NCBI GenBank assembly: GCA_938049335.1
Contig: CALIYX010000013.1
Location: 1-10,124 of the forward strand
DNA: 10,124 nucleotides
DNA from: an uncultured Clostridia bacterium
GTDB lineage: Bacteria; Bacillota; Clostridia; Peptostreptococcales; Anaerovoracaceae
Direction: 5' to 3'
Numbering within the stretch: the first letter of the stretch is position 1; each line of letters begins with the position of its first letter. The notes below the pieces were generated by a model. It was not told where the DNA came from and searched no databases. It was given only the letters and a program-made list of their open reading frames with translations. The position numbers and the translations under genes were made by a program. Shown one piece after another: positions 1 to 6,925 of the stretch.

Positions 1-20
1 TTTTTGATGCTTTAAACAAA

Positions 21-52
21 TAAAAACTCCCCTTCACATCTGTGAAGAGGAG
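21..52 (-). terminator. Intrinsic terminator after hppA
   Basis: Read on the minus strand, arms CTCCTCTTCAC and GTGAAGGGGAG pair over 11 bp (one G-U) around the loop AGAT and run directly into TTTTTATTTG. It begins 28 bases after the hppA stop and should end the whole minus-strand transcript. The plus strand has no T run after the stem, so it works in one direction only. Confidence 0.9.
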
Positions 53-80
53 CTAATTCCTTATTTACTTGATACTCTTA

Positions 81-2078
81 TTAGAGAATTCCACTTCCGA
101 ATAGTGGAGCGAATACAAGTGATACGATTGTCATAAGCTTGATAAGGATGTTGATTGATGGTCCAGATGTATCCTTGAATGGATCACCTACTGTGTCACC
201 AACAACTGCAGCCTTATGAGGCTCTGAACCCTTACCACCAAAGTGACCTGCTTCGATATACTTCTTAGCATTATCCCAAGCACCACCAGCGTTTGCCATC
301 ATGATAGCAAGTAGTACACCTGATGAAAGCGCACCAGCAAGAGCACCTGCTAGAGCTTCCTTACCTAGGATGAAACCAACTAGTAGTGGAACTACGATAG
401 CCATAACTGCTGGGATAACCATTTCCTTAAGTGCAGCACTTGTTGAAATGCTTACGCATCTAGCATAGTCTGGCTTAGATGTTCCTTCCATAATTCCCTT
501 GTCTTCTCTAAACTGACGTCTAACCTCTTCGATCATCTGGTTAGCGGCTCTACCTACAGAGTTCATAGTCATAGCTGAGAATAGGAATGGAAGCATAGCT
601 CCTATGAATAGTCCAATGATTACGATTGGATCTAGCAAGCTTACAAGTTCAACCTTAGCAACTTCAGCATATGCAACAAATAGTGCAAGAGCTGTAAGTG
701 CAGCAGAACCGATTGCAAATCCCTTACCAATAGCAGCTGTTGTGTTTCCTACTGAGTCAAGTGTATCTGTGATATCTCTTACTTCGTGTGGAAGCTCTGA
801 CATCTCAGCGATACCACCAGCGTTGTCAGATACAGGACCATATGCGTCAACTGCAACTGTCATACCTGTTGTTGAAAGCATACCTACTGCTGAAAGTGCG
901 ATTCCGTATACTCCACCGAATTTGAAAGCAACAAAGATTCCTACTGCGATGAAGATGATTGGCATAAGTGTTGACATCATACCAACACCAAGACCTGAAA
1001 TGATTGTTGTTGCGGCACCTGTCTGTGACTGGTCAGCAATCTTCTTAACAAAGCCATAATCTGCTGAAGTATAGATTTCAGTAAGCTTACCAATCAAAAT
1101 ACCACAGAGAAGACCTGCTATGATAGCCCACGCATAGTTATATGTGTGAAGCATGTATTTACTTAGTACAATTGATGAAACGATTACAATGATACCGCTT
1201 ACATAAGTACCCATGTTGAGTGCCTTAGCTGGGTTTACATTGTCTCCACCTCTTACCATCAAAATTCCAAGAATCGAAGCAACAATACCGATTGCTGATA
1301 GAATTAGTGGGAAGAGCGCAGCATCCATAGCATCAAAAGGTGCATTAACTGCTGCAACTGTTGCTAGTGTAATAGCTGAAATGATTGAACCAACATATGA
1401 TTCGAATAGGTCTGATCCCATTCCTGCAACGTCACCAACGTTGTCACCTACGTTATCAGCGATAACTGCAGGGTTACGTGGATCATCTTCAGGAATACCA
1501 GCCTCTACCTTACCTACAAGGTCAGCACCAACGTCTGCAGCCTTTGTATAGATACCACCACCAACTCTTCCGAATAGAGCCATTGATGAAGCACCAAGAC
1601 CAAAGCCTGTTAAGCACTGCTGTACTGTAGCAAGGTCTAGAAGACAGAATACAAGACCAAGTCCTAATAGTCCAAGACCTGATACACAAAGTCCCATAAC
1701 AGCACCACTTCTGAAAGCAATCTTTAGGGCCTTAGGCATACCTGACTTCATAGCTGCATTAGCAGTTCTTACGTTACCTCTTGTAGCAACGTTCATGCCG
1801 AAATATCCAGCTAAAACTGATAGACACGCACCAACTAGGTAAAGGATAGCTGTTGTCCAGCTATTTAGACCAAAGCCAAGTGCTAGGAACAAAACAGCGA
1901 CTACAAGAACCATAGTTTTGTACTCTCTTGTTAGAAATGCCATAGCACCTTCTCTGATATAGCTGGCAATTTCCTTCATTCTGTCTGTGCCCTCGTCTTC
2001 TTTTTTGATCCAGCTAGCAAGGCCAAAAGCAACTAATAGGCCTAATGCCGCTGCAACGGGAGCGATATAGCTCATCAT
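81..2078 (-). CDS. hppA: K+-dependent membrane-bound pyrophosphatase, Na+ (or H+) pumping
   Basis: This integral membrane enzyme hydrolyses pyrophosphate and uses the energy to export Na+ and/or H+. The 665-aa length and roughly 16 hydrophobic segments fit the family. The PPi/Mg site is visible: KAADVGADLVGKVE (about 179-192), the EAGIPEDDPRNP stretch (192-203), the DNVGDNVGD repeat (208-216), and GDTVGDPFKDTSGPS (627-641). GNTTAAIGKG (444-453) has Ala where K+-independent enzymes have Lys, and Gly where they have Thr, so K+ dependence is expected. DLFES (223-227) matches the gate Asp/Glu/Ser of the Thermotoga Na+ pump, which favours Na+ transport, though some relatives with this Glu move both ions. 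The start is a double ATG with AGGAGG at 2087-2092, 8 nt before the first ATG. It is the last gene of the minus-strand cluster, 79 bp after secG, with a hairpin in the gap and no convincing promoter of its own. Confidence 0.96.
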   Translation of the reverse strand: MMSYIAPVAAALGLLVAFGLASWIKKEDEGTDRMKEIASYIREGAMAFLTREYKTMVLVVAVLFLALGFGLNSWTTAILYLVGACLSVLAGYFGMNVATRGNVRTANAAMKSGMPKALKIAFRSGAVMGLCVSGLGLLGLGLVFCLLDLATVQQCLTGFGLGASSMALFGRVGGGIYTKAADVGADLVGKVEAGIPEDDPRNPAVIADNVGDNVGDVAGMGSDLFESYVGSIISAITLATVAAVNAPFDAMDAALFPLILSAIGIVASILGILMVRGGDNVNPAKALNMGTYVSGIIVIVSSIVLSKYMLHTYNYAWAIIAGLLCGILIGKLTEIYTSADYGFVKKIADQSQTGAATTIISGLGVGMMSTLMPIIFIAVGIFVAFKFGGVYGIALSAVGMLSTTGMTVAVDAYGPVSDNAGGIAEMSELPHEVRDITDTLDSVGNTTAAIGKGFAIGSAALTALALFVAYAEVAKVELVSLLDPIVIIGLFIGAMLPFLFSAMTMNSVGRAANQMIEEVRRQFREDKGIMEGTSKPDYARCVSISTSAALKEMVIPAVMAIVVPLLVGFILGKEALAGALAGALSSGVLLAIMMANAGGAWDNAKKYIEAGHFGGKGSEPHKAAVVGDTVGDPFKDTSGPSINILIKLMTIVSLVFAPLFGSGIL

Positions 2079-2111
2079 AAATAATACCTCCTACTCACAA
2101 AACAACAACTT

Positions 2112-2136
2112 GAGAGGTACCGAATTAGCACCTCTC
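2112..2136 (-). other. Hairpin between secG and hppA (attenuator or mRNA-stability element)
   Basis: GAGAGGT and ACCTCTC form a perfect 7-bp stem, extendable by about three pairs with G-U wobbles on the RNA of the minus strand. The following bases are T-rich but broken (AAGTTGTTGTTTTG), so this is at best a partial terminator. It could reduce transcription into hppA or protect the 3' end of an upstream mRNA. The stem is seen directly; the role is inferred. Confidence 0.5.
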
Positions 2137-2157
2137 ATATTTTGCGAAAATAATAAA

Positions 2158-2391
2158 CTACTTATTAACTGTGACTAGTACAAGCGACAACACAATAAAT
2201 GCAATCGCTGCAACAACAGTCATTCTCTTGAGAAGCAAGTCATATCCTGAACTCTTCTTCTTTCCGAAAAGCTGCTCTGCGCCACCTGCGATAGATCCTG
2301 ACAATCCATCACTATTTCCTGACTGCAATAGTACACTTATTATCAGAAATACACTGACAATAGCTAGTATAACCATCAAAGCTGTATGCAT
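2158..2391 (-). CDS. secG: Protein translocase subunit SecG
   Basis: A small inner-membrane partner of SecYE that assists SecA-driven protein export. The 77-aa protein has the family layout: a first membrane helix at about residues 3-22, a cytoplasmic loop with LLQSGNSDGLSGSIAGG followed by AEQLFGKKK, and a second membrane helix at about 56-75. An ATG 18 bases upstream (2409) is in frame, but its first codons are the ribosome site itself (AAGGAGG at 2399-2405). The ATG at 2391 has 7-nt spacing and gives the normal N-terminus MHTAL. It lies 69 bp after tpiA; secG downstream of glycolytic genes is a common Firmicute arrangement. The leader holds a 9-bp inverted repeat next to the ribosome site. 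Confidence 0.95.
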   Translation of the reverse strand: MHTALMVILAIVSVFLIISVLLQSGNSDGLSGSIAGGAEQLFGKKKSSGYDLLLKRMTVVAAIAFIVLSLVLVTVNK

Positions 2392-2398
2392 AGTTAAT

Positions 2399-2405
2399 CC
2401 TCCTT
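2399..2405 (-). promoter_or_regulatory. Ribosome binding site that fixes the secG start
   Basis: AAGGAGG on the minus strand lies 7 nt before the ATG at 2391-2389. Starting at the upstream in-frame ATG (2409) would place this site inside the coding region, so the shorter protein is preferred. Confidence 0.85.
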
Positions 2406-2460
2406 GCAATTTAACTATTAAACTCTACCATAAGAAGAGTGCAAAATCAAGTAAATTGCA
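2405..2460. repeat. 9-bp inverted repeat spanning the tpiA-secG spacer
   Basis: TGCAATTTA at 2405-2413 and TAAATTGCA at 2452-2460 are perfect reverse complements. On the minus strand the 5' arm begins at the base after the tpiA stop codon, and the 3' arm overlaps the first base of the secG ribosome site. Between them, ACTCT (2422-2426) and AGAGT (2436-2440) can form an inner 5-bp stem. A two-level fold of the secG leader is possible. No T run follows, so it is not a terminator. Confidence 0.45.
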
Positions 2461-3213
2461 TTAGAAATTGACAATTTTAATGAATTTTGATGCATCTAGA
2501 CTAGCTCCACCCACAAGTGCGCCATCTATCTCGTCCATATTCATTATTTCACTTGCATTCTCTGGCTTAACACTGCCACCATACTGGATAATTACGCTGT
2601 CACATGTATCTTCATCATATAATTTCTCTATGATGTTTCTAATGTGCGCGCACATCTCTCCTGCTTGCTCTGGCGTTGCAGTCTTTCCTGTACCTATGGC
2701 CCAAATTGGCTCGTACGCTATGACAAGCTTTGATACATCTGCTTTATCGATTCCTTCTAAATCTGCCTTAAGCTGTTCTTCAACTACATCAAAGGCATTA
2801 CCTGCCTCTCTTTCGCTTAGGTTTTCGCCTACACAGAGAATAGGAATAATCTCACTTGATGAAAAAAGTTTCTTTAGCTTGAGGTTAACTGTCTTATCTG
2901 TCTCAGCAAAGTATTCTCTTCTCTCTGAATGTCCGATAATGCAGTAGTCAACACCGATTTCCTTAAGCATCTCTACTGAAATCTCACCGGTAAAAGCACC
3001 CTCATCCTCGAAGTGAACGTTCTGTGCACCAAGCTTGACATTTGTCCCAGCAAATGCCTCTTTGAGTGCTACAAGCTGAGTAAATGGAGCACATATAGCT
3101 GCTCTAACATCAGTATCCTTGTATAGCTTAGAAAACTCCTCAGCAAAAGCCTTGGCCTCAGCTGTGGTTTTATACATCTTCCAGTTACCTGCAATCAAAG
3201 GTATCCTAATCAT
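2461..3213 (-). CDS. tpiA: Triosephosphate isomerase
   Basis: A cytoplasmic TIM-barrel enzyme that interconverts dihydroxyacetone phosphate and glyceraldehyde 3-phosphate, feeding the gap product encoded upstream. All catalytic parts are present: AGNWKMYK with Asn10 and Lys12, IIGHSERR with His95, YEPIWAIGTGK with the base Glu168 and the mobile loop 6 (about 169-181), the phosphate-gripping YGGSVKP (211-217), and GALVGGASL (231-239). The length of 250 aa is typical. The ATG is one base after the pgk stop (TAA-A-ATG), and its ribosome site GAGGAG (3221-3226, 7 nt away) is formed by the last pgk codons, so translation of the two genes is probably coupled. Confidence 0.98.
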   Translation of the reverse strand: MIRIPLIAGNWKMYKTTAEAKAFAEEFSKLYKDTDVRAAICAPFTQLVALKEAFAGTNVKLGAQNVHFEDEGAFTGEISVEMLKEIGVDYCIIGHSERREYFAETDKTVNLKLKKLFSSSEIIPILCVGENLSEREAGNAFDVVEEQLKADLEGIDKADVSKLVIAYEPIWAIGTGKTATPEQAGEMCAHIRNIIEKLYDEDTCDSVIIQYGGSVKPENASEIMNMDEIDGALVGGASLDASKFIKIVNF

Positions 3214-3214
3214 T

Positions 3215-4402
3215 TTATTTCTCCTCTATGATGCTTATACCTGGAAGAATCTTGCCTTCCAAGAACTCGAGTGAAGCACCTCCACCCGTTGAAATATGGC
3301 TCATCTTGTCAGCAAGTCCAAACTGCTCTACTGCAGCAGCTGAATCTCCTCCACCTATAATTGTGGTCGCATCTGATGCCGCAAGTGCCTCTGCTATTGC
3401 CTTTGTGCCCTTTGCAAAGTTTTCCATCTCAAATACGCCCATAGGTCCATTCCAAACAACAGTCTTAGCCTTTGCAATTTCATCGCTATAAAGTTTAACT
3501 GTTTCCTCACCTATATCAAGACCCATCATATCACTTGGCATCTGATCTCTGCTGTATGTCTGGTACTTAGCATCGTTGCTGAACTCATCTGCACATACTA
3601 TGTCTACAGGTAGCAGGAGCTTTACATTTAGAGAACTTGCCTTCTCAAGGAGCATTTTTGCAAGGTCTATATTATCAGCATCTAGTATAGATGTTCCGAT
3701 TTCTAGTCCCATTGCCTTATAGAATGTATATGACATTCCTCCGCCTATTATCAAAGTATCAACCTTTGTTAGAAGATTTTCGATAACCTTAATCTTATCT
3801 CCTACCTTTGCACCACCCATGATGGCAACGAAAGGTCTCTGAGGGTTCTGTAATGCTGAGCCTAGGAACTTAACTTCCTTCTCGATAAGAAATCCCGAAA
3901 CACATGGAAGATAATCTGCAATACCTGCAGTTGATGCATGTGCTCTGTGCGCAGTACCGAACGCTTCTTGAACAAATACATCTCCTAGAGATGCTAGCTC
4001 CTTAGCAAAGCCTGGCTCATTGTCTGTTTCCTCTTTGCGGAATCTAACGTTCTGGAGAAGCAGTACATCTCCATCCTTTAGTGCAGCTACCTTTTCCTTA
4101 ACTGAATCGTCTACAACAACATCGCTGTCTGCAAATTCAACAGGTCTTCCTAGAAGCTCAGCAAGTCTTACAGCTACTGGAGCTAGACTGAATTCAGCAT
4201 TAGCCTTGCCCTTAGGTCTACCAAGGTGAGACATTACAACGACCTTAGCTCCCTGCTCAACCATGTAATCTAAAGTAGGAAGCGCAGCTCTTATTCTAGT
4301 ATCGTCTGTTATGTTTTGATTGCTATCAAGAGGCACGTTGAAATCACATCTGATTAGAACTTTTTTGCCTTTTAACTCTATATCTCTTATTGTCTTTTTC
4401 AT
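3215..4402 (-). CDS. pgk: Phosphoglycerate kinase
   Basis: Transfers phosphate from 1,3-bisphosphoglycerate to ADP, the first ATP-yielding step of glycolysis. The 395-aa two-domain protein shows RCDFNVPLD (18-26), SHLGRPKG (58-65), AHRAHAS (151-157), GGAKVGDKI (196-204), WNGPMGVFE (317-325) and the nucleotide loop GGGDSAAA (350-357) followed by STGGGAS (371-377). The usual NDAFG before the AHRAH motif reads QEAFG (145-149), a small departure outside the catalytic residues. The start (MKKTIRDIELKGKKVLIR) is the family's normal N-terminus, but no Shine-Dalgarno precedes it. The gap stop TAG lies 2 nt before this ATG, suggesting reinitiation by ribosomes finishing gap. Confidence 0.98.
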   Translation of the reverse strand: MKKTIRDIELKGKKVLIRCDFNVPLDSNQNITDDTRIRAALPTLDYMVEQGAKVVVMSHLGRPKGKANAEFSLAPVAVRLAELLGRPVEFADSDVVVDDSVKEKVAALKDGDVLLLQNVRFRKEETDNEPGFAKELASLGDVFVQEAFGTAHRAHASTAGIADYLPCVSGFLIEKEVKFLGSALQNPQRPFVAIMGGAKVGDKIKVIENLLTKVDTLIIGGGMSYTFYKAMGLEIGTSILDADNIDLAKMLLEKASSLNVKLLLPVDIVCADEFSNDAKYQTYSRDQMPSDMMGLDIGEETVKLYSDEIAKAKTVVWNGPMGVFEMENFAKGTKAIAEALAASDATTIIGGGDSAAAVEQFGLADKMSHISTGGGASLEFLEGKILPGISIIEEK

Positions 4403-4404
4403 AT

Positions 4405-5424
4405 CTATTTATTGTCGACAGCGCTCATATGCTCTATCAAATTGAGAATCTTGGAGGAATAACCGAATTCGTTGTCATAATAAGCTAGGAACTTGAAGAA
4501 CTTCTCATCAAGCTGGATTCCCTGACGTGCATCAAAGATTGATGTGTTTGCATCACCGATGAAATCACTTGTTACACACTCGTCATCCATGTACTCTATG
4601 ATGCCCTTCATGTATGTCTCTGAAGCTTCCTTAACAGCTGCCTTTACCTCTTCTAGGCTTGTAGCTGTCTTAAGAACAACGTTTAGGTCAACAACAGATA
4701 CATCTGCTGTAGGAACACGGAATGCAAGACCTGTTAGCTTTCCTGCAACCTCAGGAATAACTAGTCCAACAGCCTTTGCTGCTCCTGTTGATGTAGGGAT
4801 GATATTTCCGAATACGCTTCTGCCTATGCGCCAATCCTTTGTTGACTTTCCATCAACTGTTTTCTGCTTGGATGTAGCAGCATGTATTGTTGACATGAGA
4901 CCCTTTTCGATTCCGAACTTATCTTCTAGAACCTTGCAAAGTGGAGCTAGACAGTTTGTTGTGCATGATGCATTTGAAACAACTAGCATATCCTTTGTGT
5001 ACTTGTCTGTGTTAACTCCGCAAACGAATGTTGGAGTTTCCTTATCCTTTGCAGGAGCTGAGATAACAACCTTCTTGGCACCAGCTTCTATATGTCCTAG
5101 AGCCTTTTCGGTAGTTGTGTATGCACCTGTTGATTCAACAACATACTCTGCACCGCATTCTCTCCATGGAATATTTTTGATTTCGGACTCCTTATAAACA
5201 GGTATCTTCTTGCCTCCGATAATGATACCTCCGTCATAATATCCTACTTCAGCAGGGAATCTTCCGAATGTGGAATCGTATTTTAGAAGATATGCGAGAT
5301 ATTCCATATCCTCTGCACTTCTGTAGTTAATTCCAACGATTTCGATTTCCGGATGTTCTAGTGACGCTCTTAGTACAAGACGTCCGATTCTTCCGTATCC
5401 ACTGATACCAACTTTAATTGACAT
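4405..5424 (-). CDS. gap: Glyceraldehyde-3-phosphate dehydrogenase, phosphorylating, with atypical coenzyme pocket
   Basis: Oxidises glyceraldehyde 3-phosphate with phosphate to 1,3-bisphosphoglycerate, the substrate of the pgk product encoded next. The catalytic core is intact: SNASCTTN with Cys154, His181 in STIHAAT, KTVDG with KDWR downstream, STGAAKAVG, FRVPTADVSVVDL, and DNEFGYS near the end with Asn318. At 339 aa it is normal and resembles the E. coli GapA type. The dinucleotide-binding parts differ: GISGYGRIGR has Ser8 where Asn is nearly universal; the stretch normally INDL reads INYRSAED, so the NAD-selective Asp is Tyr34 followed by Arg35; and VDGP reads VDGK (Lys193). This points to relaxed or NADP-leaning specificity, which is inference. 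GGAGG at 5431-5435 is 6 nt before the ATG. It follows rpoN by 63 bp with no terminator or strong promoter between. Confidence 0.97.
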   Translation of the reverse strand: MSIKVGISGYGRIGRLVLRASLEHPEIEIVGINYRSAEDMEYLAYLLKYDSTFGRFPAEVGYYDGGIIIGGKKIPVYKESEIKNIPWRECGAEYVVESTGAYTTTEKALGHIEAGAKKVVISAPAKDKETPTFVCGVNTDKYTKDMLVVSNASCTTNCLAPLCKVLEDKFGIEKGLMSTIHAATSKQKTVDGKSTKDWRIGRSVFGNIIPTSTGAAKAVGLVIPEVAGKLTGLAFRVPTADVSVVDLNVVLKTATSLEEVKAAVKEASETYMKGIIEYMDDECVTSDFIGDANTSIFDARQGIQLDEKFFKFLAYYDNEFGYSSKILNLIEHMSAVDNK

Positions 5425-5487
5425 AATAACCCTCCATGTCTCTTTATTTCTTAATTAAAGCTATATTGTATGTTAAAAGGTGTAAAC

Positions 5488-6858
5488 CTAAAAACGTCTT
5501 CTTTTGGACGACGGCAATATGCCTATATCGTCTCTATATTTTGCAACGGTTCTCCTTGAAATATCTATGCCCTTCTCGTGCAGTAGCTCTGAAATCTTGG
5601 AATCGCTTAGGGGCTTCTTATCATCCTCAGCATCTACGAATTCCTTAATCATAGATTTAATACTATTTGATGAAACACCGCTGCCATCATCATTTAAAAT
5701 TCCGCCTGTAAAAAAGTACTTGAGTTCAAATACTCCTCTAGGGCATTGCATATACTTTCCATTTATTGCACGGCTCACAGTAGACTCATGAACTCCAACA
5801 GTTTCTGCAATCTGCTTAAGTGTCAAAGGTTTAAGAAACTTATCTCCTTTAGCAAAGAAGTCATTCTGAAACTGAACTATTGCGCTAGCAACATTATAAA
5901 TAGTCTTCTTCCTCTGCTCAATGCTCTTCATAAGCCACATCGCAGAATTAAATCTATTATTTAGATAGTTAGAAAGCTCCTTGTCGGACTTTGCTTCCTC
6001 TATCAAAGAGTTATAATATGAGCTAATGTGTAAGCTTGGAGTGCTTGCATCGTTTGCATTTACAATATATTCGTCATTTACAGCCTCCACATAAATATCT
6101 GGGATTATGTATTTGACGCTGTTGTCAGAATCAAAGCCTCTGCCTGGTTTAGGCTCAAGCGTCTTTATCAAATCAGCTATGTCCTGAACCTCAGAAGGAC
6201 TTATGCCTACTTCTTTAGAAATAAGAGCATATTTATTGTCAGCTAAGTCCTTGAGTCTATTTGAAATGATAAATTCAATCTCATCGGTTAGCTCACCTAA
6301 AGATGCAAGCTGTATGATAAGACATTCGTTTAGATCTCTTGCTCCTACACCTGAAGGTTCAAAGGTATGTATAACATCTAGAACTCTTTCGCAGCTATCT
6401 AAATCGACATCTAAAACTCTGCAAATCTCTTCTAATGACATAGAAAGATAGCCGTTATCATCGATATTCTCAATTATGTAACGACCTATCTCCGCATCCT
6501 GACCCTTAAGACTCGAAAAATGTAATTGTTCTATCAGGAATTCCGTCAAGGTGTAGTTAAAAGCAACAAAGTTCTCGTATGAGTACTCATCGCCTGTACT
6601 ATGACTTTCCCACTGCTTATATGCTTCTACATTCTCGTCCGCCTGAATTAACTGATCTCTCAGGCTGTCTATATCTATATCTGTATCAGACTCCTTGTGA
6701 TATTCCGACTCAAGTATCGGATTCTCAAGAATCTCCTTGTCTATATATTCATTAAGTTCCTGATTATTGTATTGTAAAATCTGTATCGCCTGAATAAGCT
6801 CTGGTGTCATCGACAGCTTTTGGGTCTGTTCAATTGTCAGTTCGTATCCTATCTTCAA
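5488..6858 (-). CDS. rpoN: RNA polymerase sigma-54 factor (SigL)
   Basis: The alternative sigma factor that recognises -12/-24 promoters and needs an ATP-using enhancer-binding activator; none is encoded in this window. The 456 aa follow the family order: a Gln/Leu-rich activator-contact region (1-50, with QTQKLSMTPELIQAIQILQ), a short acidic linker (about 54-95), the core-binding domain (about 96-290), a helix-turn-helix (about 346-366, LTLKQIAETVGVHESTVSRA), and a C-terminal RpoN box, SRRTVAKYRD (434-443), ending in basic KRRRF. The start codon is TTG, supported by GGAG (6867-6870) 8 nt upstream and by a normal N-terminus. Its promoter is just upstream, and the glycolytic genes follow 63 bp downstream, so they may share a transcript. 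Confidence 0.96.
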   Translation of the reverse strand: MKIGYELTIEQTQKLSMTPELIQAIQILQYNNQELNEYIDKEILENPILESEYHKESDTDIDIDSLRDQLIQADENVEAYKQWESHSTGDEYSYENFVAFNYTLTEFLIEQLHFSSLKGQDAEIGRYIIENIDDNGYLSMSLEEICRVLDVDLDSCERVLDVIHTFEPSGVGARDLNECLIIQLASLGELTDEIEFIISNRLKDLADNKYALISKEVGISPSEVQDIADLIKTLEPKPGRGFDSDNSVKYIIPDIYVEAVNDEYIVNANDASTPSLHISSYYNSLIEEAKSDKELSNYLNNRFNSAMWLMKSIEQRKKTIYNVASAIVQFQNDFFAKGDKFLKPLTLKQIAETVGVHESTVSRAINGKYMQCPRGVFELKYFFTGGILNDDGSGVSSNSIKSMIKEFVDAEDDKKPLSDSKISELLHEKGIDISRRTVAKYRDDIGILPSSKRRRF

Positions 6859-6866
6859 AGCAAAAT

Positions 6867-6870
6867 CTCC
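6867..6870 (-). promoter_or_regulatory. Ribosome binding site for the TTG-initiated rpoN
   Basis: GGAG on the minus strand is 8 nt before the TTG at 6858-6856. No ATG in a suitable position is nearby, and the conserved N-terminal region of sigma-54 begins only a few codons later, so TTG initiation is favoured. TTG usually gives lower initiation than ATG. Confidence 0.75.
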
Positions 6871-6895
6871 AGCAATTCAACAATATTATGCAATT

Positions 6896-6924
6896 ATTAT
6901 ACCATATTGAAAAAACTATGGCAA
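6896..6924 (-). promoter_or_regulatory. Sigma-A-type promoter for rpoN and downstream genes
   Basis: On the minus strand: -35 TTGCCA (6919-6924), a 17-bp spacer, then a perfect -10 TATAAT (6896-6901). The -35 begins two bases after the trmL stop codon. Transcription should begin near 6889, giving a leader of about 30 nt before the TTG start. This is the best promoter in front of the rpoN-gap-pgk-tpiA-secG-hppA run. Confidence 0.8.
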
Positions 6925-6925
6925 A

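Noticed and set aside
604..1551. Open frames on the plus strand opposite hppA (604-1059 and 1213-1551)
   Set aside because: They are antisense shadows of a highly conserved gene, have Ser/Thr/Ala/Pro-rich low-complexity translations and no ribosome site.
4544..5197. 217-codon open frame on the plus strand opposite gap
   Set aside because: Gap is unmistakable on the other strand; this frame has no family motif and no ribosome site.
5425..5487. Rex-type operator or strong promoter before gap
   Set aside because: TTAACA and TACAAT elements occur but lack a matching second half-site or a -35 at proper spacing; too weak to list as a feature.
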